The notes under the pieces were generated by a model. It did not search any database. It saw only the letters and a list, made by a program, of their open reading frames with translations, and was not told the origin of the DNA. DNA of 64,000 bases, taken from NCBI RefSeq assembly GCF_026210795.1, contig NC_089434.1, forward strand, positions 4,154,001 through 4,218,000, given 5' to 3'. Source of the stretch: Rhizophagus irregularis. Its lineage: Eukaryota; Glomeromycota; Glomeromycetes; Glomerales; Glomeraceae. The position numbers and the translations under genes were made by a program. Below, piece after piece: positions 9,801 through 21,110 of this stretch; position 1 is the first letter of the stretch; every line of letters starts with the position of its first letter.

Positions 9801-12353
9801 GAAAAAATCATGGTTCCTTATAGAAAAAATTTTAAAAATAAATTAAAGTTAGCTTCAACTGCACCAAATATAATTATGGAATTGAATTTATTATATAATA
9901 TTCGTTCAATTTTTGATAATCAATTGCAAGCTAAGGTTAATAATTTTATAATTCAAATTAATGATCAAGGAATTCTAGGAAAAATAATGGAGATTCGTTT
10001 AGTAGATATTCAAAATAAACTACTTTTACCTTTCAATCCTTTAATTAATTTTCCTTTTTCTAATAAAGATTTAATCTTTATGGGTCAACATTTGCGAAAT
10101 AATTTTATTATTAATAATTTATTATTAATGAAAAGTTATAATTTTAGTATAGAATTTAATAAACACAATATTGGGAAAAATAGTACTGTATTAGGAAGGG
10201 GTCGTCATATTATGGAAATTGTTGGAACTGAAAGTTTTTTGAAAAATATAAAAATTTTACGTATGAATAATTTATACTTTTTAGACCAATTTTTATCTCC
10301 TGATAACAAAACTCTTCTGACATGGTGGAATATAAAAAATAAGATATTTGCTCTTAGTAATAATAGAAATAGTAATGTAGTTAATATGCCAAATATATAT
10401 AAAAAAATTCAGTCTTTAGTTACAACTAATGGAAAAAATTATAATGTTAAAGAGGAATATATAGATAATAATGTAGTCACAAATTTGGGTGGTTATGAAT
10501 TTTTACCAATTAATATTCATATTAATAATATTATAACATCTTTTAATATGTTTCATTTTGAAAATATTTATGGAAAAATAATTGAAGAAAAGCCCTTTAC
10601 ATATATTTTTGAACATTTTAAAAGAATATCGAACACAAGTGAAATTAATTTGTTTATTAAAGTATGTAATGGTTGTGAATATAATATTGGTCAAATAGAG
10701 GGTAAATGTATAATAGAATCAATGAAAACTGAAATATATGAAGTGAGATATAAAAGACTTATTAAATGGAAGGGATATAAGGCATATCTTCTAAAGGAAG
10801 CACAACATAATTATATGGAAAATATTATAAGATATGATCAATTTTTCAAACGAAACCCTTTATATTACTCTTCATATGATAATTATCAATTACGTTTTGA
10901 TGAAAATAGTTTAGATATTATTGAAAAATATATAGATTTATCATTAGATAAACAGAAATTATTTGATTCAAGAAAAATTTTATATGATTCAAATGTTAAA
11001 GATTTTGTTTGCTATACAGATGGTTCAATTAAAAATATTACCAAAGAATATGTATCAGCTACTTTTGGAACAACTTTTTATAATTTGTCCTTGCAAAAAA
11101 TTTTGGAATTAATATCATCTTATAATAATTGGATTTCATCAACACGTGCAGAAATTTTTGCTTTATTAATTACTTTGCTAATAGCACCTTCTAATAGTAA
11201 TTTAACAGTTTATACAGATAGTGCTAGCGTTATTAGTAATTTTGAAAAATTTAAATTTTATAATTTTACTTTAGTTACTAGACAAATTTTTAAAATTAGT
11301 AATAACAACATTCTTTGGAAAATAATTATGGATATTATTAAAGAAAATAATTTATCTGTTAATATATTTAAAGTTAATGCTCATACAGATGATTCTTTAA
11401 ATAATTATGTCGACAATATTGTTTCTTTGGCACATAATGATCAAAATTTAGGAATTAATTTAAATTATAATAATTTTTATGATCTTCCTTGGATTCCCAA
11501 ATGGAATGGCATAGTTATAGAAAAATCTTTAAGAAAGTTAATTACATTAACAACCAATACGAAAAATTTGGAAAGGTTTTTAAATTTAAATAGAAATGAT
11601 AAGTATAGAAAATGTGAAATAGATTGGTCAATTTTTTTTAATAATTTTTTGGGAGAAAAACAAAAATTATACACTGATTTCAAAGAATCAAAAATTAGAA
11701 GACGCAAAATTCAGTTGATGATTGAAGAACTTTCTTGCATTGAACAAATTAAAAGAACTTTATTTTCATTATATAAAGAAAGATTTTGTCCTATGTGTGA
11801 AGAGGATGAAGAAGATTTCAATCATATCTGGTTTTGTGAAGAAAGACGAGAGGATATGGATGATTTAATTTCAGGAGTACAAAATTGGCTTCTTTTAGAA
11901 ATTAATAAAATTTTAGATCCTATTAATCATATTACTCTTGAACATATTAAAAATCTCAATGATATTTGGAAACTTGAAGTATCAGAGGATCACATAACTT
12001 TTATAGATTTAATTAAAGGTTTCTTTCCTTGTTCGTTAATTAATTTTTTTAAACAATTATTATCTACGAAATCAAAAGTTGAAATTTTGTCATATAATTT
12101 TAGGAATGAAATTTTGGATAAATCTATGATTTTTTGGAAAGTGAGGTGTAATAAACTTAATGAAATTGATAGAGGTTTGGGAATTGATAAAAATGTTAAA
12201 AAACAACATTTTGGTAAAGAGCAGTTTATTGACAAAACGCGTAAATCAAAAAATAAGAAATACTTTAATCTACAAAGTCTTCAAAGTCATATTTATTTTG
12301 GGGGTAATACAATAGATTACTATAATATTGTTGATTACGGTAGTGTTTCGTAG
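6850..12353 (+). pseudogene. LINE ORF2: APE endonuclease, reverse transcriptase, RNase H; one stop and one frameshift
   Basis: ATG 6850 is in frame with the endonuclease domain but a TGA at 6973-6975 interrupts it. Downstream, APE motifs follow: SLNIKG, GLSETN, LLGDFN (~7440), RIDYIW and TDHRML. The RT shows SGPTGISNEMLK, LDMSKAYDR (motif A), GIDQGEIISPLLW and YMDD (9378-9389, motif C). Between the last two, one base is missing in the A-rich run at 9312-9321, so the frame changes and would otherwise stop at 9342. RNase H has YTDGS (11013), RAE (11145), YTDSAS (11211), AHTDD and the last Asp at 11412. The C-terminal finger is C-X2-C-X8-H-X3-C (11787-11837). All catalytic residues are present. 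With two simple lesions it is either a very young pseudogene or, if the homopolymer lesion is a sequencing error, a single-stop copy. Confidence 0.92.
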
Positions 12354-12618
12354 TATTATTTTTATTATCTTTTGATGTTGTAGTAGTAATTAAAGGAGTT
12401 GTGGTGAGTTTTTATATAACATTACCGAAGTCCATACGAATAGTAGTAGTTATGCGGATAGTTTAGTGAACCTATTTGGGTGAGCAGGATGGTAGATAGT
12501 TCTTTTGAACATAAAATCTTAAGTCCCTAATAATATTATAGTACTAGTTCGATCGTGTTCTTTACTAAATGTTATATAATGTAGATCTTTTCCTTTTTTG
12601 TAATTTTTCTTATTTCTA

Positions 12619-12624
12619 AATAAA
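12619..12624 (+). promoter_or_regulatory. LINE polyadenylation signal AATAAA
   Basis: AATAAA lies ~13 bp before the A-rich tail at 12637-12651, as expected for a LINE transcript 3' end. Confidence 0.7.
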
Positions 12625-12651
12625 GTTGACTTCGTTAAAAAAAAAAAAAAA

Positions 12652-12669
12652 AATAAATCTTTTCTTAAT
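12652..12669 (+). repeat. Target-site duplication, right copy, of the full-length LINE
   Basis: Exact repeat of 4615-4632. The TTA at 12665-12667 inside it is the stop codon (minus strand) of the older LINE relic that was the target. Confidence 0.95.
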
Positions 12670-15596
12670 ATATCAAGCAAGGATTTGCGAAGATTTGTAT
12701 AAATTTTTCCTTTGCTTCAGTTGTGGGGGAACCCGTACAGGAAGTAATGTGTGATATCATTTCGTCTACTAAGTTGTACATCGGGCAGATGAAATTTTTA
12801 TATAAGTTCGGGTGCCGCAATTTAAGGGTCTTATCGATCGGTAGAAGGTTGTTTAATAATTTGAACCAAAAAGCCCATAAAGCCCATAACTTGTTGTGTT
12901 TGGAACTTGTGCACTTAAAATGTTTAACTTGTTTTAGAGCATTCCATGTAATATCCCAATCGTAATCCTTTGTTCTGTCCAGTAGAGCATCTTGATTACA
13001 GCTCAGTTGGCTCCATTGTCCATCATTAACGAAGTTCATTACATTCTTCACAAATTTTCTGAGTTTTTGTTCCACTGGCACCTCATTTATCATTGGAACG
13101 AAATTTAAACCATCATGGCCCTGGTTGAACTGTACAATATTCGAAGCTGAAGTACTAGAAGAAGCTTGTTTGGCTAATTCGTCTACTTTGTCGTTCCATA
13201 AATTCCCACTATGTCCTTTGACCTTGTGTAAATTTAAATCTAAATTATTTTCCTTAACTACCCTAAAAATTTTAAATAAAAGTAAAGAATTATTATAATC
13301 TCGTTCGTCTATAAAGAAAACTATTAATTGCTTGAATCGCAGCTGCGCTATCTGTATATATATACACTTTTGAGTTTGGTGAGCAAGTAAGTAAGGCTAA
13401 GAGTATTGCATAGATCTCTGCTCTTGTTGAGGATGGCAATTATCAATACGTGAGATTAAGGATTCTTATGTCGTGGTCTCTATAAAGGCAGCTCCCTGAA
13501 TAACTTCATAAGTACCTGAATCCCACCTATTATTTAGGATAGCGTTTCCGTCTTGGATTGTGCGGTAATGATGCTTCTTGAGGCTACCGTCAGTGTAGAA
13601 GTGTAATTGATCCAAGTTCGATAGACGATCTTTAGTAGCCATCAGGGATTTACCTAATTCTGAGGAGCCAAACCACTTTTGTATCTGTCTAAATCTGTCT
13701 GCTACTGCAATTTATGTATCAATTAATTACCACTCCGTATTCCTGTTTTCCTTTATGGGTTGCACATGATCCATCATTATGTAATTATCTGTGTCAGATT
13801 CCCATCTGTTAATAGTCGAGATTGATCGTAGTTGTTGTGAGTCTGTGATATTCATCGGAGTGTTAATGGTTACGGGACCATTGTCAATGGTCTGATTAAC
13901 AACTCTTGCTGCTCTTCTATGTATTACCTTTGTAATCTTGGAATTCGGTTTTTCTAGCCGATATAAATTACCTAGTTGAGGCTCGAATTCTGTTATATGA
14001 CAGATTTCCACCGTTAGCGACTCGGAATTTTGCGATTTTTCAATAATTTTGGCGGCTTGCCACCCTTTGTATTCTTTTGACTATAGCCCATTCTTTTGTG
14101 CGTCTATCTTTAGACGGAAACTGTAAATAACAATTATAACAAGAAACAACTTTGCAGTATATTGCCTATTACTTACATATGACATGAGGATGCGACTCAA
14201 TGTAGAACAAGTTATGACGAAGTCTTTCACAATTAATGGGAGAGGAGTCAAGATAATTGATGAATGGACAAAACGCTTTACGCCGTCATCATTGTTAACG
14301 ATGAATAGACACACGGACAGACACCCGTTATTCTTCACCTCACAACTCACCGTACATGATGGAAGACACATGCTCTCATGGACACAATCGAGATTACTCT
14401 CCAGCCTCTCAGCCAAGGGAGAAAAGCCACATGGTTTAAACACTTAGAATTGATGTTCCTTCAAGATATTCCCACGCGCCTTATGAGGGCAGATTTATGG
14501 TCCAACCCAACTGATTTTTATTAGGCTATCTTGGGGTAAAGAACCTTATTGATTAAATAGACTACATGAGCGATGGAAAGTGATTTCTTCCCAATTGTCT
14601 GTATGAAGGCATCCCTGATTCCGATTATTCGCTGTTTATTCAAGAACTTTGCTTTCTTTTCAACAAGCCACACCCCAAGGTATCTTATTTCCCTGTGGAG
14701 GTCCTAATGATGTCTTATTCCTTGGGAAGTGGTGAATTAAATACCAACAGATCGCACTTTTTCACGTTGATATTAATATCCATCATAGCATAAAACGAGT
14801 TAGCAATGTTCAAAACTTCCTGCATTCTCTCTTTAGAAGTTTCAATAAAGGCTGTATAAGCGGTTACAGTGACAGACTTCTTATAAATGATCCATGTATT
14901 TGGGTCGGATCAGTGGATCATAGTATATTCGCCATAATAATGACGAAAGGCTATCTCCTTGATCAACTCCATCTCCTGCATTAAAGGATCTGGTGGGGCC
15001 AAAAGCAATTAGGATTCGGGCATTTCTACCATTGAAAATTTCTATTACCAGGTCGACAAGTCGATCAGGAAGGGCTAATCTTCGTAGGGCCAAATCAAGA
15101 CCTGTGATGCTGATGGAATCAAAGGCTTTCGATATGTCTTGGAACATAATCCATAATTGTTTGTTATTAGTTTTGGCATACTCAATAATGTTATTTAAAA
15201 CATGTATGGGCGTCGATGTAGAGTCTCCTGGGAGCCCACAGTAATTTTGTGGACATAAAGTGTCGTTGTTAGTTGAAAAGATGATGTCCAAACGCATGCT
15301 TAAGGTTTTAGTTAAAATTTTCCTGAAAGTGTCCAAAAGAGCTATGGACCTAACATTGGCCATATTGTAATTAAACTTCTCAGGCTTGGGGATCGGAAGT
15401 ATGGTTGAGCATTTCCATTTCTCTGGTATCTGCCCTGAAAGAAGTGTTACTCCTGAATCAATTTCTGAAGCTGAGGGGGTAGGCGTTTGATCATTATATA
15501 GGTAATTCCCGTCACATCAGCGGCTGAGTGCTCATTTAAACTCTTCAAAATGGTCGACCATTCATCATTAATTTCCTTGACTATATCATAACATTA
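12665..15596 (-). pseudogene. Decayed, 5'-truncated LINE ORF2 (RT, RNase H, C-terminal finger)
   Basis: Read from high to low coordinates, the relic starts inside the RT fingers (NEHSAADVTGITYIMIK near 15500). It continues with PIPKPEKFNYNMANVRSIAL, FQDISKAFDS (motif A), GVDQGDSLSSLLW, a destroyed catalytic box (YTAF where YMDD is expected, ~14850) and RYLGVW. The RNase H has YTDGSLKKHH (~13590), STRAEIYA, YTDSAA and LHKVKGHSGNLWND (~13200). A C-terminal CPMYNLVDEMISHITSC remnant (~12740) follows, in which one Cys of the finger is Tyr. At least five frameshifts or stops break it. A middle segment (14130-14522) reads on the opposite strand. 15597-15790 shows nothing recognisable. It is related to, but clearly older than, the intact LINE beside it. 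Confidence 0.88.
14130..14522 (+). pseudogene. LINE-type linker segment in opposite orientation
   Basis: The plus strand encodes HDGRHMLSWTQSRLLSSLSA, then after a one-base shift near 14425 WFKHLELMFLQDIPTRLM, ending at a stop at ~14522. The pattern (GRxxLSWTQ..LSAKG..WFKxLE) resembles the RT-to-RNase H linker of these fungal LINEs, from memory of the family and without a search. It lies exactly between the RT (to ~14560) and the RNase H linker (from ~14080) of the minus-strand relic. An internal inversion is therefore the simplest reading; an insertion from another LINE is the alternative. Confidence 0.5.
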
Positions 15597-15790
15597 TTTT
15601 TTAACTTATTTTTATATAGAATTTATAGTTTTTAAAATATCATTAACCTCAATTAGTAATGATCTACGATTAGATCGAATAGTGCATTAATCAAACGTCA
15701 CGCGTTAGTCTTCCTTTTCCTCAAGTCCCTCGAGTTCCCGAGTTTGGAGCATTTCCATGACTGTTGTTATCGTTATTGTATTTGATATAT

Positions 15791-16125
15791 ATGAACGGGA
15801 ACGCCGGTCGAAACTACGAACCGGAATTAAGGTAAATGGGAGAGGGAGTCATTTTTTTATTTTAGAAGCGTTTTAACGTTTCTTTTTCTTTCTTTTTCTT
15901 GTAGGTATTGCCGGACGAAACGGGTTCGTGGTAATAAGGAAAAACTGGAACGGCTCGGGTGGCTTCCGAAGAACAGAATTACAGAAAGAACTAAGATTCG
16001 TAAGAATAACTAAGATTCGTAAGCAATTAGCAGTTTTTCTTTTAATATTATGGAACGGTTTACTAACCGTCCTTATTCTTCTTTATAGGTTTCGGGTAGG
16101 CTTCCGTTGGTAATTTTCACTACTC
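15791..16125 (+). other. Spliced-looking cassette: short exons and introns with TACTAAC branch point
   Basis: A possible first exon (ATG 15791-15831, 41 nt) is followed by a GT..AG intron (15832-15904) with a T/C tract ending CTTGTAG. The next exon-like stretch (from 15905) ends in AACTAAGATTC with GTAAG donors at about 16008 and 16020. The next intron contains GGTTTACTAACCG and ends TTCTTTATAG. A short exon, GTTTCGGGTAGGCTTCCGTTG, follows, then a GTAATT donor leading into the SF3B4 pseudogene. The conceptual peptide across the first splice is MNGNAGRNYEPEL followed by a basic stretch. Related cassettes are at 20893-21110 and 22385-22535 (minus). Function unknown. Confidence 0.55.
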
Positions 16126-16183
16126 ATTTTTATTTTGTTATTAGTTCAGCATTACTAATCAGAAAATATATTTTAACTTCAAG

Positions 16184-17232
16184 TCAATGTCACTTACCGA
16201 AAGATCTCGTAACTCAAACACATAAAGATTATGGATTTTGTGAGTATGAGTGAAGATGATGCAGATTATGCTATTAAAATATGAATCAAATCAAGCTGTA
16301 TGGGAAACCAATTCGTGTCAATTAAGTAAGCTGAAACATTTTGGTTTGCTTTTATTGTTCCTGTGTAGTATTGACGCTTCGTCGTATTATTATTAAGCAA
16401 CTTCGGACAAAAAGAATTTGGACGTAGGCGCTTCATTATTTATAAGGAACTTGGATCCTGGTGTTGGTGAAAAAATGTTGTACGATACGTTCAGCGCTTT
16501 TGGTGTTATCGTACAGACTCCCAAGGTATTAATATAGACTAATAATCGAATATCGAATTCATTTTGCATATTTAATTTTATTAAGTCGAAATATTTAATT
16601 TAGATTGCATGAGATCCCGATACTGGTAATAGTAAAGGGTATGGGTTTATTTCATATGATAATTTCGATTCTCAGATGCGGCAATTGATGCAATATCTGA
16701 ATAAACCAGTTACTGTATCATACGCGTTCAAAAGGGTAAAGGTGAAAGACATGGAAGTGCTGCAGGTTCGTATTTCTTCCGAATCGAATGTATTACTTTC
16801 AATGGGTGATCATTTTTTTTTATTGGTATACCTAGAACGTTTATTGGCAACCCAAGCGAAGAAAATCAAAGTCTTTTGTTTGCAGATGTTCGTCCACCTA
16901 CTGTTCCACCTCCAATGATAGGAGTTCGCCAGCTTCACCACAACAAATAAATACTGGAATGTCTCGTCCTGGCATACCACTTCCAATCGTTTCTCCAACA
17001 CGGAGGATATCATGCGCCAGGGACAAATACACAAACAGCAACACAATCATCGCCTAGACTATCTATCTATGATGAACGGAGCGTCAGGAGTATTTTATTT
17101 GATATGTTGTTTATCAAGAAAACGGTAAGGAATCTATGTGTATAATATTATAATTTATTTACATTATAATGCTATATCACTTAATCATATTTATTTGAAT
17201 AAATATTTTTTGAATGTCATAGAATACTCAAT
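16184..17232 (+). pseudogene. SF3B4: SF3B4 (Hsh49-type splicing factor 3b subunit 4) pseudogene, left copy
   Basis: Exon-like blocks encode recognisable SF3B4 segments: YGFCEYE..DDADYAIK (end of RRM1, ~16230), [28 protein letters not shown] (start of RRM2, ~16430), [15 protein letters not shown] (~16490), [20 protein letters not shown] (~16620), [11 protein letters not shown] and RLLATQAKK, then a proline-rich [14 protein letters not shown]. Introns are retained between the blocks (for example from 16527, GTATTAAT..TTTAG), so this is a DNA-level copy and not a processed one. Stops and frameshifts (TAA after GKPIRVN, lost frame after NFDS) make it non-functional. The functional family member is a U2 snRNP SF3b component with two RRMs. 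Homology with the inverted copy continues past the coding end to 17232. Confidence 0.9.
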
Positions 17233-18090
17233 AATCTTAAATCGCTTACTGAAAAACCAGGGGATTATCGATAATGTTTTGGAGATTGGGACCAGTAGTC
17301 GACCCATCTGCAGGATTTCCGTTAGACGGCATGAGTTTATGGAGCTCGGGCCAATGTAGGTCTACAGCACTTAATGTGAAGAACATCAAACTTACATCAA
17401 CCCTTCTGGACCTATCTGTTTAATCATGTGTCGAGAACCGCGTAGAGCCGTAGAGTGATTTGAGCATCGGCAAGGTTTATTTAAAATACACCTTCCCTTC
17501 TTGTAGTGTTCGCCAATGCATTTGAGAATTCGGAGCAAAGTATTTATTACCAATGGGAATAGCATGCAAATCTCCTTTCTTTATACAGGTGCAGGTTTTA
17601 CATTTTTAATACGCTCCGCACGAAAGATCTGCGCATCTAGTTGGGTATAATGTTGGCCTGGCGTTTGGATTTCATTGATGGGATGATTATTTATATGTGG
17701 CCATTCCATAGGATATTTTTCTTTTCGCATACGGTTAAGGGTGTTTTGGATGACGACATCTTCGTGATGAACCAAAGGACGAAAGTACGCGTGATTACAT
17801 CATCCTCCTCATAATGATCCAAATCTTCAGCAACTATTCGAGTATTTTACCGCAATATCATTACACGTTTAATGGATTTGACAACGGTTGAACAACGTTC
17901 AGAATTTCGTGTTCTTGCTAATATTAACCAGGAAAGAAACATAATTTGATGTCGCGAGTTTTCTGAATCGAGTTTAATCGAGGACCCGAACCAGAGCCAA
18001 AACAGACGATAGCGCTGCGAAATGAAGCCGGTTATCAATGGAACCATCGAAAGGCAAGGATTGAAGAATTTCATTATCGATTATAATGTC
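17233..18090 (-). pseudogene. N-terminal half of a Helitron helicase-type protein, decayed
   Basis: On the minus strand, from 18090 down, the relic encodes AEDLDHYEEDDV (~17800), HHEDVVIQNTLNRMRKEKYP and MEWPHINNHPINEIQTPG (17700-17775), a QMHWRTLQEG block (~17540), MIKQIGPEGLM (~17410), SAVDLHWPELHKLMP (~17350), NIIDNPLVF and finally WFFSKRFKI (~17240). These match in order the region before and inside the Helitron-like N domain of fungal Helitron proteins, recognised from memory. Frameshifts separate the blocks. The protein continues, with no missing residues that I can see, in the plus-strand piece starting at ~22536 (KDVIKRQWNLEDWWY). The two halves of one gene thus lie ~4.5 kb apart in opposite orientation. 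Confidence 0.75.
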
Positions 18091-20480
18091 TATGTAATAA
18101 CGGTTATTTTCTTTCAACCAGCATTATCTTATTACATTAAAAAAAAATACAATTATTCCATATCACAAATAAATCGTGTACTTTGCTTTTCGAATTAAAC
18201 TCTTTCACTCTAACTACCTGTAAATATTTTCTATGGGTAAAATTCAGTTTAAAAAAATTAATTAAAAGTTTCTAGTCCACCAACTGCTTTTTTACTGATA
18301 TTGCAGGTATTTTCATCATCATTACTTAATTAATCAGCTTGTACCAAATTAATAATTTCTTCATCAGTAAGACTTACATTAGGATTTACTATATATATTA
18401 ATATTAATTAGTAAGTCTGATTTTGACCATCAGTATATCTAAATTTCTGATGCGACTTTTTATGATGAATATAGCTTTCATGATTTTTGCTTCTATTAGA
18501 GAAACTGTTAAATAAAATTAGACTTCAAATTTTTTTCAATTGATGGAAAATTTAATTTTAAAGTTTATTCTAATCAGCTTGAAACTAAGAGTTTAGTTAG
18601 TAAATTCATCAATTCATCTTGTAATTCTTAGAATATAATAATTAAGTTTGGACATTTTTTTTTAGTTAATCTGTTAAAAAATGAACTTATTAAATATTTT
18701 TTAAAAATAATATTATATAGTAATTGAAATATGTTAATTACAAGAAAAAAAAAATTTAAGAGAATAAAGAGAAAAATGAAGAAATATTAAAAAAAATTCC
18801 ATAATACAAAAAAATTTTTTTTTTTTATATATTTAGATTTGTAAATTTTTAATTGTATTACAATGGTACATATGGGGATTTTTTGGTTGGGTCTGCTATT
18901 TAGAAACTTTGAATTGATTACTATATAAGAGTATTTGTACTGTTATTTTTCTTTTTAGCAAAAATCCAGAATTTTTTATTATATAATTCATAAATATAAA
19001 AGTTTCAAAAAAACTTTTATTTACAATTTACATATACAGTATATCATTTTTTTGAATCTTTTATAAAATCACTAAAATGCTTTTCATATAAATTTAGGAC
19101 TGAATCAGCTAGTTCTAGGCTAAAAAGTAAAAACTCTTCATAAAAATTATGATACAAAAAAAATATATATATAAATAGATAATATAAATATTATATAGTG
19201 GCATAATATCTATAAACTATGAGAACTTTTTTATTTTGAAGTAAAAATTTTTTTTCAGTAGAACTAATAATATTATATTTAAAGTACTAATAATTTATAA
19301 AATAAAATTTGACTTTTAAGTTTATAAACTTGTATTTTATTCATTTTAAAATCAAATTTTAATTACTTTTATTTAATTATTTTGATAAGTAAATTGTTGG
19401 CAAAAAGTAATTGGAAATGCAAAAAATGCAATAAATAAGAAAGTAAATTTTATAATTGGTTTTTTTTTAAAAAATTTAATATTGCACTATGTTATTAACA
19501 ATTAACTATATATTATAATAAAAAATTAAATATAAAAATATATCTTTAATTAATTTGGTTGTTATTTAGTATTTTTGTAAATAAAATTTACTAAAATATA
19601 CATGTACTACTGGTAGTATTTAATATTATAATATATATTTTTATAAAAATTATAGCTTAAATTATCAAAGAAGTTTAGTTATTCTAATTAATATTTTTAG
19701 TAATCTTAAAAACATGTGGAAAAAAAAATTTGGTTAGTACTATTCTTGCAAATATTGCAAAATAAAAAAAATTTGTAAAGTATATACTTATATTTTATAT
19801 TGAAATATAATTATTATATTAATAATATCAATTTAACCAAATTATTAATAATTCATATAAAATAAAAAGTTAAGGTAATAATAAATAAGAAAATGCATTA
19901 ATTATATAATTATGATATTAAATACTATAGTATGAAATATAATCTTTATAAATTAATATTAAATAGAAACTTTAATTTCAACTTTTTAACAACTAACAAA
20001 TAGATTTTTTTAATAAAATTAGTATAATGTATATTTTAATTTATAATCATCCAATTTTTTAATTTAAATTTTATTTTAAAATTTTTTTTTTTTGAATTAA
20101 AAAATCAATTGTGAAACAAGCAAATAAAATAAAAAGCTAATGCTTTATATATATAATAACAATCTATTTGGCAACGAATATATAAAATTTGATAACTGGT
20201 TTTTATTTATCAAATTTTTTGCAATTCCAATTACTTTTTATTAGTATTAATTTACAATTTAATCTAATTTATCTAAATAACCTATATATAAGTTATATAT
20301 TGTTAACTTGTTAATAATTAAAGCTATATTTAATGACTATACAATTAATTTTAAACAATTATGTGAAACTATATTTAGTCAAAAAAATTAGGTTTTTATT
20401 AAATCAATGTAAGATTTTACAAAATAAAAAAAGTCAACATAGTAATCCACAATTTTCACAATCACGTGATCCGCATCCGT
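18091..20480. other. Very AT-rich spacer, no gene seen
   Basis: About 2.4 kb of A/T-run-rich DNA with no open frame worth reporting, no clear tandem repeat and no terminal repeats recognised. It lies between the Helitron N-half and the microexon chain. Confidence 0.7.
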
Positions 20481-20485
20481 CTCAC

Positions 20486-20892
20486 TATACCTAAAGAAAA
20501 ATTAAAGTCCAAGTCTAAGTCCAACCTGAAATAAAATTCGGAAAGACAAAATTAAAAAAAAAGTTTCAAAACGAACTGTTTTAAAACTTACCAATCGATC
20601 CTATCATCCAGGATCCAGAAAGTTTAAGGAAGCTGAACCTACAAAAAAAAAGATAACTGAAAAAAATTAATAAAAAAATTTTTAAAAAAAGTTTTGAAGT
20701 GAAACACTTCAATACCTACCAATTCGGTCCAGGAAGTGCGAATCTGTCGATTTCTACAAATTAAAAGAAAAAAATTAATAATAAGAAAATAAAACTACCG
20801 ATTCCAAGACGCTGATCTACACGCTCTACAAAAGAAAATCACCAAAGCTGAAGAAAATTCAGAAAGGAAGAGAGAAAGAAGGCCTCGGAGTT
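20486..20892 (-). other. Chain of microexon-like units with canonical splice sites
   Basis: On the minus strand, short exon-like stretches alternate with GT..AG introns: 20799-20825 (27 nt), 20720-20753 (34 nt), 20592-20638 (47 nt) and 20491-20525 (35 nt). The introns between them are 45, 81 and 66 nt, with donors GTAGTTTTA, GTAGGTATT and GTAAGTTTT. Acceptors are preceded by T-rich tracts (TTTGTAG, TTTTTGTAG, TTTCAG). The exon-like parts are visibly richer in G+C than the introns. No continuous protein with a recognisable domain emerges. It follows the exon at 20979-21019 in the same orientation, so the chain may be one transcript. Confidence 0.5.
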
Positions 20893-21110
20893 CTTACAAA
20901 ATAACGAAATAGAAACGTTAATACAGTATAACGTTTCTTTTTTTTAAAAAAAAAATTGCTAAGATTCATAATACTTACAAATCTTAGTTCTTTTTTGTTC
21001 TTCAGAAGCCCACCCAAACCTATTAAAAAAAGAATAAGAACGGTTAGTAACCGATTCATAATATTAAAAAAAAACAAAAAAAGATTCGTAATGCTTACGA
21101 ATTGTAATTT
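20893..21110 (-). other. Exon/intron cassette, second copy
   Basis: On the minus strand the donor GTAAGCATT at 21098 sits in the palindrome ATTCGTAAGCATTACGAAT. The intron (21020-21098, 79 nt) holds GGTTACTAACCG and ends TTTTTAATAG. The exon 20979-21019 (41 nt, starting GTTTGGGTGGGCTTCTGAAG) ends at donor GTAAGTATT. The next intron (~85 nt) contains GTATTAACG within another imperfect palindrome and ends TTTTGTAAG at ~20893. The same exon and intron recur at 15791-16125 and 22385-22535. Confidence 0.6.

Larger units (their letters stand above)
4633..12651 (+). mobile_element. Full-length non-LTR retrotransposon (LINE), ~8.0 kb
   Basis: The element has a ~100-bp 5' UTR, ORF1 (4736-6826), ORF2 (6850-12353, interrupted), a ~280-bp 3' UTR with AATAAA at 12619, and an A-rich tail. 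It is bounded by a perfect 18-bp target-site duplication, the hallmark of target-primed reverse transcription. The presence of the 5' UTR and both ORFs makes it a complete copy and not a 5'-truncated one. The identical TSDs and only two disabling lesions in ORF2 point to a young insertion. It landed in the stop-codon region of an older minus-strand LINE relic. ORF2 order is endonuclease, RT, RNase H, C-terminal CCHC, which is the layout of RNase H-bearing LINE clades. Confidence 0.95.
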
